Part shown: positions 24,851 through 35,939 of the stretch, in pieces
How positions within the stretch are numbered: position 1 is the stretch's first letter
Layout of the letters: every line of letters begins with the position of its first letter
DNA from: Calliopum simillimum
Lineage: Eukaryota; Arthropoda; Insecta; Diptera; Lauxaniidae
DNA: 64,000 nucleotides
NCBI GenBank assembly: GCA_951812925.1
Contig: OX638372.1
Coordinates: 67,349,407 to 67,413,406 of the forward strand
Reading direction: 5' to 3'
Notes under the pieces: model-generated
The model's database searches: none
The model's input: the letters and a program-made list of their open reading frames with translations, nothing else
Told to the model about the DNA's origin: nothing
Program-made: the position numbers and the translations under genes

Positions 24851-25163
24851 TAAGATTACCAAACTAACGTAACGTTTTTCAAACGGAGACCCGAGTCAAA
24901 ATGATAAAGTGCTGAACATGCGCTGAACGTGGGCTTTTAGGCTTTTTTTAAGGCCGTACGTTTTTTGTACAAAACTAAAAAAACCCAAAAGGCTGTACAT
25001 ACGGCCGTACAAAGGCTGCACAAAGAAAAATTTTCATAGAAAACAAATAGGCTGAACATGGGCTGTACAATTTATTTTGAAATAATTTTTTTTTTTTAAT
25101 TTTTTTTATCTTATAAAATTGAATGACAGAATAAATATGATATAATAAATTTTCAGCCAGCTA

Positions 25164-26725
25164 CAGTAGCGAACAAAACTCTACGTACGACCCCTTTTTC
25201 TTAATTTTAACAAGATCAGTAGGATATGAAAAAAAAGTAATGATGCAAATCACAAAAATTATAATACTCCAATATTACCTTTTAAAGTTATTCACTTAAA
25301 ACTGAAAAAATGCACTGAGAAAAGTCTACATACGCTTTATTGCTTTCACTCTTTTTGCTTTTTTTGTCAGCTGAAACATTACGGTAAATTACCGTTTGTT
25401 TCATTTTATGTCTTTACTTTCTATTATTATTGGAATTTATTGCACTTTGGCATTTTAAAAAGTGTACGATCGGAAAATGGCTCCACGCAAAGAAATTTCT
25501 GCGGATGTGCGAAAATTAGTTATTAAAATTTGGCGAAATAGCAAAATTATTATGTTTAAGCAAATCGACGGTGCAGACCATATTTCATAACTTTAAAAAA
25601 TCAAGTTCCATCGAGAGTAAGCCGCGCACTGGTCGTCCGAAGAAACTTGACCGTAGAGACGTTTCATTCATTCCCAAAGAAGTGGACCGAAATCCCAAAG
25701 TTCATGCCACTAAGTTGGCCCAGGATATAGCTGACAGATCCAAAATTGTTGTTCACCCACACACAGTAAGAAGGACTTTCATTAATGAAGGATTTCACTG
25801 CAGAACTCCTAGCAAGAAGCCCCTTATAAGCGACAAAAAACGGAAACTTCGCTTGGAGTTCGCAAAAAAGCATATAAATAAGGGAATTGACTAATGAAAA
25901 CGTTTTCTATATACGGATGAGTCCAAATACAATATATTTGGATATGACGGGAAAGCCAAAATTTGGAGTAATCCGAACACTGCTATGGATCCCAAGCACC
26001 TAATGCCGACTGTAAAACATGGTGGTGGCAGTGTTATGGTCTGGGGAGCAGTTGCGGCCTCAGGCGTTGGAAATCTGGTATTTTTTGAAAGCATTATGGA
26101 CCGCTTTCAATATTGGAACACAATTTGAAGCCATCTGTGGAAAAGTTATGCCTTGGAACGAGCTGGATCTTCCAACAAGACAATGATCCTAAGCATACGT
26201 TGCATATATGGAAAGACTGGCTGCTGTATTATGCTCCACGACAGCTGCATCCACCTCCACAAAGCCCGGACTTGAATATAATAGAACACGTTTGGGAAAT
26301 ATTAGAGCGAAAAATCCGAAAGCACGCTATTAGTGGTGCTCCAACTCCAAAAGAGAAGCTGCAAGAGGAGTGGCAGAAAATAACGCCGTAAGAGCTCGAA
26401 AATTTAGTAGCTTTAATGCCCAGACGATTGCAAGTGGTCATCGATGCTGGTGGTGACCCATCAAAGTATTAAATTTTGTTATTTATTATTCTTTTTTCAT
26501 ATTATTTCTCATTTTTTAAATTCGTACGTACACTTTTATCAGAGAATTTTTTAAGTTTTTTGTGAATAACTTTAAAAGTTAATATTAAAGATGTATATTA
26601 TTTTGTTATTTTTCATATAATTATAAAATTTAAATCAAACCTGCATCATTACTTTTTTTCCAAATGCATTATTACCTGGTAAATTTAAGAAAAAGGGGTC
26701 GTACGTAGAGTTTTGTCTGCCAATG
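25164..26725 (+). mobile_element. Nearly full-length Tc1-family element
   Basis: 1562 bp. TIRs: CAGTAGCGAACAAAACTCTA at the left (after TA) and, inverted, TAGAGTTTTGTCTGCCAATG at the right. The inner parts (CTACGTACGACCCCTTTTTC) agree closely. Length and ends fit a complete Tc1 element. The right outermost bases and the right TA have mutated. Confidence 0.85.
25477..26472 (+). pseudogene. Tc1 transposase (DDE), inactivated
   Basis: Tc1 transposase cuts at the TIRs and integrates at TA. The start is MAPRKEISADVRKLVIKIW and the end GGDPSKY. The paired DNA-binding region shows TGRPKKLDRRD, then HPHTVRR and the basic FAKKHINKG. The three catalytic acidic residues are visible in YTDESKYNIFGYDG (first D), FQQDNDPKHT (second D) and PPQSPDLNIIEHVW (E, 34 residues downstream), so it is of the DD34E class. 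ATG to TAA spans 996 bp, close to the usual length. It is broken by a frameshift with a small loss around codons 22-35 and by stops near 25892 and 26127. It therefore cannot make transposase, although damage is light compared with the other Tc1 relics here. Confidence 0.85.
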
Positions 26726-26742
26726 ACTCAATAATGATGGCT

Positions 26743-26812
26743 TTGGCTGAGCTCATTAACGTGCGTGTCGCAAAACACTTGGAATTCTCAGGTTCAAATC
26801 CTGAACGGTAAA
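26743..26812 (+). ncRNA. tRNA-like module, plus arm of a twin
   Basis: TTGGCTGAGCTCATTAACG is A-box-like, and the T-arm TCAGG-TTCAAAT-CCTGA (26788-26804) has a perfect five-pair stem and a perfect B box. It faces the module at 26950-27020. Confidence 0.65.
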
Positions 26813-26949
26813 TAGCTGACATAGAAAAGTCTTTGAAATACAAAGTTAAAATTAAAAAAAAAATTGTTATTTCAATTTAAAAAAGAACAACCAACAGGCC
26901 AATTTTATATGAAAAAAAAAAAAAAAAAACTTTTAAAATTATTTTTCTG

Positions 26950-27020
26950 CCATCCTTGCTTGGGTTTCGAACCCCGACTATCAATGTTCTGAGTCGCACA
27001 ACTTAACAATGTCTGCCAAA
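26950..27020 (-). ncRNA. tRNA-like module, minus arm of a twin
   Basis: On the minus strand, a perfect B box within GGGGTTCGAAACCC (from about 26973) is preceded by TTAAGTTGTGCGACTCAG and an A-box-like start near 27018. A T-run (complement of the A-run ending 26930) lies downstream. It is not identical to its plus-strand partner, so the twin is old or of mixed origin. Confidence 0.55.
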
Positions 27021-27056
27021 TTTTAATTGTTTTCTGTTCTTCCAAAATCATATAAA

Positions 27057-28943
27057 GGAGCATTCCAGTGAAAATGGTATTTTTTAGCAGATGTTTCAAA
27101 TGTATTTTTCATATGTTTTAATGAATCGAAGTTATTCTAGTAGGATTAAACTTTACTTTCCACATTGAGTTCATACTAAAATCTTGGTATTAGGCTCAGT
27201 TTTTTACAGTTAAAGAAAGTGCCAAAGTTTTTTTTTTACTAGGTATATTTTTGATCATATTCATCATTGTTTTTCTATTAAACCATGATGAGTTACGTTA
27301 CAAATTATATCTGTCGTTAAAGGTCATAGACTAGTGTATTGATAAATAGTATTTGCAAAAAAGTATTCTTGCAAACATCTATATTATACCGCAACACATA
27401 AAACAGTTATGGGTGTCCCGTACAAATGCACAAATCGATGTAATTAATTTTCTGTCTACACACATAATAGTTTAATTTTATTAGCATTTTATTTAAAGCT
27501 AGTTACTTGGGTACTCTTAAAAAGTGCAGTAATTTTCGAATTTTATTTTGCCTAAAGGATAATATTATTATCTTATTATTTGTCCCGTACAAACACAATA
27601 TTTATTTTATTAAGATTTCTATTAATTTTTTTCTAATATTGTTGAAAAAACTCTTTAAAAATTATCGATATGGGTACGGTCACCGTTGGTTACTGCTTTA
27701 CTATGAACTATAAGTCTCAAGGGGCTTTATTATGTATATGTACTTGAGAAATTGTGACTTTTAATTACCTGAGATATGAGCAAAACTGCTATAAATAAAA
27801 TGAAATCGTGTTCATATAGGGCCGTTCAAGTATAACGTAAGCATATTTAGGTGGAGAGTGGTTCAAGATTTGCGTATTGTTGCTTATACAGGAGGAGAGG
27901 TCGATAAAATTCTTACGTAAGACAAAAAATATTTAAATTAAAGTCTAACTTTAGCCCTTAAAATTGATTTAAAGTGTCAAGGATTTTTTCAATTTCCGTA
28001 TGACCGCTATTGCTTTAATTATAAAAATAATTTAGTTCTTGAGTTCTTGTTCGTATTTGAAAATCTGCTTACGTTTAATCATAAGAGAGGGGTTCGTGTT
28101 CACGATTTGTTAATTTTTGCTTATATCATTGAAAATCTGCTTACGTAATGCTTAAACAGCATCTATGTAACTTATGAACACATCCCAAAGGCGTGGTTCA
28201 CGGAGTCGGTGATAATGTGAAACGACTTTTAAGTCAAAAAGGTCGAAGTCAAAGAGAAGGTGCCGTAGTCAAAAACGCTAAAGATTTCGAGACTAGCAGC
28301 CACTTTAGTACCCTCTACGAGAATTTTTTTCATTTCTGAATCAGATATAGCTTAAAAAACTAAAAATGTTCATCCATGAGCCTATCCCAGGAATATCAAA
28401 AGTTCATTAAATTTCAGTTAATGGCCATCAAGAAACATGCAATAAACACGCTTGGGGTAATCATAGTGTTATATTTTCATTTAAAAAATGATTTAAAACT
28501 AATTAAATATACATGTATTTCGTACGAGTCCCGTACAAACAAAAATGTCCCGTACAAACAATTTAAGTTTTATTTAATAACTCTCATTTAAATAAATATT
28601 TTTTCAAACTTTTATTGTTTTATTTTACCTTGACCCTTAGTCTATCCAAAAATATTTTTGCTAATTTTTAATGCTTATTAATTTCGCTAAAAACTTGCTA
28701 CAAAGTCAAAAAATGGAAAGTATGGTAGATTTGGGCTGTCCCGTACAAACGAACTTCTTTTCTTATTAATTACTTACTATCTATAAATATTATTAAGATC
28801 AAATAATTGGTTTTAATAGGTCTATATCACACAAAATAAATGTACTAGATGCTTTTTTTGATAACATTCTGGTTTGTCTTTAATTTAACTTTTAAACTCA
28901 CAAAATGCGTACGATTTGTCCCGTACCAACTTTGGAATGCTCC
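27057..28943 (+). mobile_element. DNA element with GGAGCATTCCA ends and six direct TGTCCCGTACAAA motifs
   Basis: TIRs GGAGCATTCCA and TGGAATGCTCC, flanked by TAAA on both sides (27053-27056, 28944-28947), a possible 4-bp duplication. Inside, TGTCCCGTACAAA or a one- to two-base variant occurs at 27414, 27581, 28526, 28546, 28737 and 28917, always in the same orientation. A transposase-like remnant lies at 28188-28338. Superfamily not assigned. Confidence 0.55.
28188..28338 (+). pseudogene. Short coding remnant, possibly transposase
   Basis: An open frame of about 50 codons between stops reads KGVVHGVGDNVKRLL, then GAVVKNAKDFE, ending in a stop. The G-x-G-x-x-VKR followed by V-x-NA-x-x-F pattern recalls a domain I associate with uncharacterised insect transposon proteins, but I cannot name the family. 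It lies inside the element at 27057-28943 and is the only coding-like text there. Confidence 0.3.
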
Positions 28944-29125
28944 TAAAATAAATTTTAATAGAACAATAAATTGTACGGCCGATGTACAGCCCATGTTCAG
29001 CCCTATTAAATAATAAAATGCAATTGTGCAGCCCCTGTACAGACCATGTTCAGCCCATATGAAGCATCGTGTACTGCAAAAATATCTTGCAAAAACACTA
29101 TGTTCGGCCTTTGTACAGTCCAAAA

Positions 29126-29681
29126 AAAAATAATGAAATTTGGCCGTTGGACGACCTTTAATTTAAAAATTGTTTTTGTTTACTCGGTGATCATCCCAAA
29201 TCTTAAATTATTGGCATGGTTTAAAAGTAATGAGTTTTCTTCGAGAAATATCTACATTTTAATAGAGAGGTAAGATTATTTTAATGCCGCACAACCGTGA
29301 GCCAAATCTGCTCAATGCTACTTAGATCACATTCATTTGAAAATTTTCAGAAAATCCTGAGATAAAGACTAGTCCATACTTTTATTAACTACATCAAGTT
29401 TTATGAACCTGACTTGTTACGTAACTTCAAAAATAACATAATGAACGGTGTTTTTTACACTTTTATTTTAGGATATCTCAAAAACCATACGCAACAAGAC
29501 AGTTCTAAGACCCGACTCAGAATCACCATTGCCGAATACAACGAAAATAATTATTTTTGTTTCTATTAGTACATTCTTTTTTTAGGTCTGTAACAATTAA
29601 AAGGATCCAAAAAGAAAAGTTTAAGAATTCAATATCTACTGATGTAGAGCAATTAGAATTTTCCGATTTCGGGATTGTTCA
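29126..29681. other. AT-rich stretch, nothing supported
   Basis: Contains GGATATCTCAAAAACCATAC (29472), a phrase related to texts at 39071, 58314, 60369 and 62338. No gene. Confidence 0.4.
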
Positions 29682-29684
29682 TTA

Positions 29685-30958
29685 CACCGTTCGACACAAA
29701 AAAAAAAAACACATGAGAAAATCCAAAAAATTCTTAAAGTAGACGTTAAAAAAAAAATACCCGTGTCTCGTGGTTTTTCTCCAGCACGTTACATTTTTTT
29801 TTAATCGATTTTTGAAGTTGTTTTTTCCACTGTATATGAAAAAAACAAAAATACCGCATTCTTGTGTTAAATCGATGAACTTAACTATATGATCCTTACA
29901 TTTGAGGTGTATCATGTGTTCAGCAAACTTACGGGGAATATTTTTGTAGAAAATTTTAACCCTGCACAACCTCCACATGTGGGTAATTTTTGCCCTTTTC
30001 TTAAAAAGGTACAAAAATGACACCTAAAACAGGGGAATATTGAGTCAGTATGTACTACAGAAATATTTGCTATTTAATTTCACTAGTAGTTGCTGAACAC
30101 TAAAAAAGCTAAATTTTATCCCGAAAGCAAAAAAAATCGTTGAAATCAGTAAGTAAGCAGTTCTAACAATAAATATTTTCCAAATTTCACCCCACTGTAA
30201 AACTCTAAAACAACATTTTGGACAAAACTCGTTCTCACAAGATCATAACGAAATCATACAAGGATTATTTTCCTAGAATGCATTAACCCATTATATCCTG
30301 TTTTTATGGGTCTTTGTGACCCCTTTTCCTAAAACTGAGCCACAATAGGTTAAAAAATTTTGCAAAAATATCCTACAAAAAATTTCATTAAGGGTTGCCA
30401 AAGACAAAAAATTCTTAAAACTTAAGGTAAGCGCGTCAGGGATGTAATTAATATGCAATGAGAAAAGTCCTAATTGATTTTAACGATTTTTTTGGTTTAG
30501 GGCTCAAATTTTGACCTTTACGTGTTTAGAAACTATTAGTGAAATTTTATAGCAAATATTTCTGTAGTACATACTGACTCAATATTTCAATGTTTTGGGC
30601 GTAATTTTTGTACCTATTTTAAAAAAGGGCAAAAATGAACCACATGTGGGGGTCAAACAGGGTTAAAAGTTTCTAAAAAAATATTCCCCGCAATATCTTG
30701 CATAACTTTGCTGAACATATGATACACCTCAAATGTAAGAATCATTTAGTTAAATTCATCGATTTAACACAAGAATGCGGTATTTTTGTTTTTTTCATAT
30801 ACAGTAGAAAAAAAACTTCAAAAATCGATTAAAAAAAATGTGACGTGCTGGAGAAAAACCACGAGACACGGGTATTTTTTTTTTTTTTAACGTCTACTTT
30901 AAGAATTTTTTGGATTTTCTCATGTGTTTTAAAAAAAGTTCGAAATTGTTCCACAGTG
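29685..30958. mobile_element. Foldback family FB1, complete copy (PIF/Harbinger-like target duplication)
   Basis: 1274 bp flanked by TTA on both sides (29682-29684, 30959-30961). Ends are CACCGTTCGACA and the inverse of CACTGTGGAACAATTTCGAA. Arms of about 400 bp are inverted copies: CACATGAGAAAATCC, ACCCGTGTCTCGTGG, TTAAATCGATGAACTTAACT, CATGTGGGTAATTTTTGCCC and TACTACAGAAATATTTGCTA recur reversed on the right. The centre (30090-30530) has AACCCATTATATCCTG and GGGTCTTTGTGACCCC. A 3-bp TWA duplication is typical of PIF/Harbinger. No transposase. Other copies: 21785, 24290, 33031, 34745 and 39322. Confidence 0.75.
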
Positions 30959-32379
30959 TTATCATACATTTGGGAAACTTTTCTTTTTGGTTCGGGAAAA
31001 CTGTGTGATATTTTAAAAATACTAAATTTCTGGCCATATCTTCCGAAAAAGAACACCCACGATTTTGGAAAATGTAGCATTTTCATAGTGAAAGGCTATA
31101 GAGAAATACTGCATACTCAGAAAATCTCTTTATCTTAAGCTGATAATGAGTTACTTTCTGCACGATGTCTACATGAAGAAGAAATTAAAAGGAAATTCAT
31201 CGAGAGAAACTTGGTAAGAATTCTGAAAAAGCTACTGTTTGGCTGAAGGAAAAAATGTATACAAAAAGTAACCCAAAAAGGTCAAACTGAAACAAATATT
31301 AACTGGTAGCTGTAAAAGTAAACACATTTGTAAACGCGATATTAAGTTAATCGAATGAAATGAATTAAGTATAAATAAAAGGAAAACATAAAAAAATACA
31401 AAAAAAAAATAATGAAAATAAACAAAATTGTCACGCAATCCATGTTAAGTGACAGATATAACCGCAGAACAACAATAACAACAAAATTGAAAAACAAACT
31501 ATTATTATGACATTAAAAACATTAAACATTTAAATAATCATATTCATTATTTTTTTTTATTTCAAGTCGTTTGTAGAGAAAAAAAAACCAAAAAGAAACA
31601 ACAAAAAAAATGAAAAATAATGCGCCATCAGCGCCACCGCAACTCGGAATGATAATAACGCACGAATTTTAAGCATTTCACGCGCAAATCCCCAAAAAAA
31701 CAAAAAAAAAAAAAATACGCACCACCAACAATAAAACGGAGGAATATATGAATGTGAGGGGCGCAAGGGCGTTCATGGGTGGGTTGATTGGGTTGGAAAA
31801 CACAATATTTAATGTTGTATACAAACTACGCCTTTTGCTAAAATATCTCGTAAATCGCAATTATTTCTAACCGCACAACAACAACAATAACGAAAATAAC
31901 ATTGGTAACAAATAAAATAACAACAACAACAACGGCTAAAATAACAATGTGGGAATTTTGTTATTTTTGTTGTGGTTCGGTGGTGGTATCATTAAAATTG
32001 AATCTACGATAAGAATGCACAAGAGAGACGTTTCCAAGTCCCATTCATAAAAATACAGGTAGATACATACCGACATACATACAAATGTATATGCATAGTA
32101 AGCATGAGAATATGATTTTTATTAAAAATTTAATTTTAATTCATCGAAATTTACATTTCATTTAATCAGTCTGTTTTTGTGTTTGTTTTTGCCTTTTCTT
32201 TCTTTTATAATTTGGGCTATTTATTATGTCTACATTTGTGGGATTTGCACTTGATGGGCATTTGGGAATTTTAATCAAAAGTGAATCACATTATTCTGCG
32301 AGCGATAAGTAAAAGTTTTACCAAGTCAAATTGAGTGGATTTATAAATCTTCTCGTTTTTTTTTTTTTTTTTTTTTTTT
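30959..32379. other. Single-copy-like AT-rich stretch
   Basis: AACAACAATAACGAAAATAA-type runs (31860-31935) and A-runs near 31700. No gene, TIR or tandem repeat recognised. A T-run of 24 lies at 32356-32379. Confidence 0.4.
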
Positions 32380-34600
32380 CATTGCAGTCTGAGAAAAAAA
32401 TCTCGAGAATGTTCAAACGCTTTCTGTGAGTGTATTTATAGGTTTTAAAAGGATTTCGCAAAGTTGATATTTTAATTTCTTTTCTTTTTTTTTTTACTTT
32501 GGCGGCCATTTTAGTGCAAAAAAGGTCCTCTTAACATACCTTTTGATAACACTAGTTTACAGCCAAAATTCCCAGCGAATGCCGTTACTCATTTTATATG
32601 GAAAATGGGCTGCTGATTCCGAAAATTGAATTTTTTTTTTTTATTTCGTGTCGTTTTCGAGATATCGGTCATTTTCGGTTTTTGGACCAAAAAAAAAAGA
32701 TAGTTCCATTAAAATACAAATATCTCAAGAACCAATGTTTGTATTTAAACAACATATTAAAGGTAATTAAATTACCTACAAATGATATCCACACCACTTT
32801 TTGGTTGGTTCGTTAGTTTCGATGAAATAAACTGATTTCTAAAAAAAAAAATATTTTTTTCGACGTAACTTTTTTATAATATTTTATTTTTTTGTATCAT
32901 AGACTATATATTTGTGAAGAAAATAAGATATCATTTAAGAAAATCGATGGAAAAATGCAAAAGTTGTATACAATTCATTGATAAGTTACCAAAATGCGTT
33001 TTTCCCTATTTTTCCGTTTTTTTGTAATAAACTGTTCGAAAATTTGAAACTTTTTGTAAAAGAAATTAGAAAATCCAAAAAATTCTTAAAGAAGGCATTA
33101 AAAGGAAATACCCGTGCCTCGCCGTTTTTCCCTAGCACGTCAGATTTTTTTTTAATCGATTTTTGAAGTTTTTTAATCCACTGTACATGAAAAAACAGAA
33201 ATAACGCATTCTTGTGTTAAATCGATGAATTTAACTATACGATCCTTACATCTGAGGTGTATTATGTGTTCAGTAAACTTATGTAGGATAGGTACTGCGA
33301 GGAATATTTTTGTAGAAAATTTTAACCCTCTAAAACCCTCACATGTGGGTCATTTTGACCCCCACATGAAGGTCATTTTGACCTACATGTGGGGGTTTGA
33401 GAGGGTTAAAATTGTCTAGAAAAATATTTCGCGTAGTATCCTGCATAAGTTTGCTGAAGACATGATACACCTCAGATGTAAGGATCATATAGTTAAATTC
33501 ATCGATTTAACACAAGAATACGTTATTTCTGTTTTTTCATGTACAGTGGATTAAAAAACTTCAAAAATCGATTAAAAAAAAATCTGACGTGCTAGGGAAA
33601 AACGGCGAGGCACGGGTGTTTCCTTTTAATGCCTTCTTTAAGAATTTTTTGGATTTTCTAATTTCTTTTACAAAAAGTTTCAAATTTTCGAACAGTTTAT
33701 TACAAAAAAACGGAAAAATAGGGAAAAACGCATTTTGGTAACTTATCAATGAATTGTATACAACTTTTGCATTTTTCCATCGATTTTCTTAAAGAGTATT
33801 TTATTTGCCTAAAAAATTTATAGACTATGATATAAAAATACAAAATCATTTTTAAAATTTTTTTTTCTTGTAAAAATCTGCAGTTGATTTAGACATTTTT
33901 GTAATTTTTTCGGAAAAATATACTCTTTTTTTCAGAAATCAATTTATTTCATCGAAACTAACAAACCAGCCAAAAAGTGATGTGAGTATCATTTGTAGGT
34001 AATTTAATTACCTTTAATATGACATATTATTTGTTTGAATACAAACATTGGTTCTTGAGATATTTGTATTTAAGTGGAACTATCTTTTTTTTTTGGTCCA
34101 AAAACCGAAAATGACCGATATCTCGAAAACGACACGAAATAAAAAAAAAAAAATGCGATTTTCGGAATCAGCAGCCCATTTTCCATATAAAATGAGTAAC
34201 GGCATTCGCTGGGAAAAAAAATTTTAATCATTTGTAAACTAGTGTAATTTTCCTTGTAATTCTCTTTAAATTTCCTTTAATTCGGTGACACATATGTCAT
34301 ACCAATTTTTTAATTGATGTCAGAAAAAAATACTTTTCAAGTACAATCCGTTTGAAGGCTACAAATGTTCCTCCGAATCAAAGAAAATCAAAGAAGAATT
34401 CCAAGGAAGATTATAAAAGGGTATGTTAATGGATTTTTTGATCCTAAAATGGCCACCAAATTCAAAAAATAAGAAAAAAAAAGAAAATATCAACTTTTAA
34501 GGCTCAGAACTTTGCGAAATCCTTTTTAACCCCTATAAACCAAATACACTCTCAGAAAGTTCATACAATTAGCAAAAACTTTTTTATAAAATGTTTTCTC
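32380..34600. repeat. Giant palindrome with an FB1 copy at its axis
   Basis: Arms mirror each other about an axis near 33364. AAAATGGGCTGCTGATTCCG (32605) is matched inverted by CGGAATCAGCAGCCCATTTT (34162), and TTTCGAGATATCGGTCATTT (32653) by AAATGACCGATATCTCGAAA (34110). GGATTTCGCAAAGTT (32451) is matched near 34515. Identical 62-codon open frames occur on opposite strands at 32978-33166 and 33561-33749, showing locally perfect arms. The inner 33031-33696 part is FB1. The outer sequence is related to text at about 49905-50155. Either a foldback with FB1 at its centre or a tail-to-tail inverted duplication. Confidence 0.75.
33031..33696. mobile_element. Foldback family FB1, compact copy
   Basis: Ends ACTGTTCGAA and TTCGAACAGT, flanked by TAA and TTA. 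Arms carry the FB1 phrases (ACCCGTGCCTCGCCG, TTAAATCGATGAATTTAACT, CATCTGAGGTGTA) and meet at a centre of nested hairpins, CACATGTGGGTCATTTTGAC and CATGAAGGTCATTTTGACCT. The long central region of the complete copy is missing. Confidence 0.7.
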
Positions 34601-34952
34601 TAGAATGTTAGGGTAACCCAATAATTTTTTTTTTTTTTTTGTAAATTAAGTCAGAAAATCAGTTCACTAGGGGTAAATTTTAGAGTACCCCCACCCCTCC
34701 CCATGTGTAATATTTTGTTAGTATAGGCCTCGTCTGTCATCTTCCAGAAGCTTCATAACCTTATGCGATATACTTTGTACTCTTGTTTTAGCTAAAATAC
34801 GCACAAAAAACGTATATATTTTCGAAATTTCACGCAACCGTAAAATTCTAAAATTATATTTCGGATTAAACTTTTTGTCCAAAGGTCATAACCAAATCAC
34901 ACAAGGAACATTATCTAAAATATATAATCCCATTAGATCTTGTGTTTGTGGG

Positions 34953-35503
34953 GGTTCCACTCAAAAGCGGCCAAAAAATAGCGGCCAAAAAAAAGGGGCC
35001 AAAAAATAGCGGCCAAAAAAAAGCGGCCAAAGAAAAAAAGGGGCCAAATACAAAAAGGGGCCAAAAAATAGCGGCCAAAAAAAAGGGGCCAAAAAATAGC
35101 GGCCAAAGGAAAAAAGAGGCCAAAAATGGTTAAAGTGTTAAATTATCATTATTTTATTAAAAATCAAAGACATTAGGTAAAATAGTAAAGTAAATTGACA
35201 AATTGTGTAAATAATACATGGAAAAAGTTAGTTAATTAGTTAGTCAATTTACTTTACTATTTTACCTAATGTCTTTGATTTTTAACAAAATAATGATAAT
35301 TTAACAATTTAACCATTTTTGGCCTCTTTTTTCCTTTGGCCGCTATTTTTTGGCCCCTTTTTTATGGCCGCTATTTTTTGGCCCCTTTTTTTTGGCCCCT
35401 TTTTATATTTGGCCCCTTTTTATTTGGCCGCTATTTTTTGGCCCCTTTTTGTTGGCCGCTATTTTTTGGCCGCTATTTTTTTGGCCGCTTTTGAGTGCCA
35501 CCG
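34953..35503. mobile_element. hAT-like foldback built from GCGGCC minisatellites
   Basis: 551 bp flanked by the perfect 8-bp duplication TTTGTGGG (34945-34952, 35504-35511). Ends are GGTTCCACTCAAAAGCGGCC and, inverted, GGCCGCTTTTGAGTGCCACC. Each arm consists of repeats of about 16 bp (AGCGGCCAAAAAAT, GGGGCCAAAAAA) followed by a unique stretch. The arms meet at about 35222 in GTTAGTTAATTAGTTAGT. The 8-bp duplication suggests hAT. No coding: the open frames translate the repeat. Confidence 0.8.
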
Positions 35504-35939
35504 TTTGTGGGTCTGTTGGGCCTCTTTTTCTAAAAACTATTTTATAATGGGTTAAAGTGTTCTACAAAAATATTTCGCGAAAAATTTCACTATGGGTCAC
35601 CAAAGACCAGAAATGATTAAAATAATGCGCAAAAAAATTAATAAAAATGCAATGTGAGCAGGTTCATTGGTTTTGACGATTTTGTGGTTTTTGCGATGAA
35701 ATTTCGACCTTTTGGTATTCAGAGACTGTTAGTGAAGTTTCAAAACAAATATTTCTGTAAAACATACTGACTCAAAATTGCCCTGTTTTAGGGGTTAATT
35801 TTCTACGTTCTTAAGAAAAGTTTAAAAATCACCCATTTCTGAGGGATGAATAGGGTTAAAGTTATGAACAAAAATATTCGTTGTAATATCCAGCATAAGT
35901 TTTCAGAAAACGTGATATACTTCAGACATAAATATTGTA

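Larger units (their letters stand above)
24905..29125. mobile_element. Inverted-repeat element with twin tRNA-like core, invaded twice
   Basis: Left subterminal phrases GGCTGTACATACGGCCGTAC (25001) and GGCTGAACATGGGCTGTACA (25051) recur inverted on the right as GTACGGCCGATGTACAGCCC (28974) and GACCATGTTCAGCCC (29042), with more copies outward on each side. Removing the Tc1 insertion (25164-26725) and the element at 27057-28943 leaves an element of roughly 0.8 kb. Its middle is the opposed tRNA-like pair at 26743-27020. No coding of its own. Exact ends and target duplication not resolved. Confidence 0.55.

Noticed and set aside
34911..35555. Open frames rich in FFLWPLFFGP or KKGPKNSGQ
   Set aside because: Translations of the GCGGCC minisatellite in the foldback at 34953-35503.
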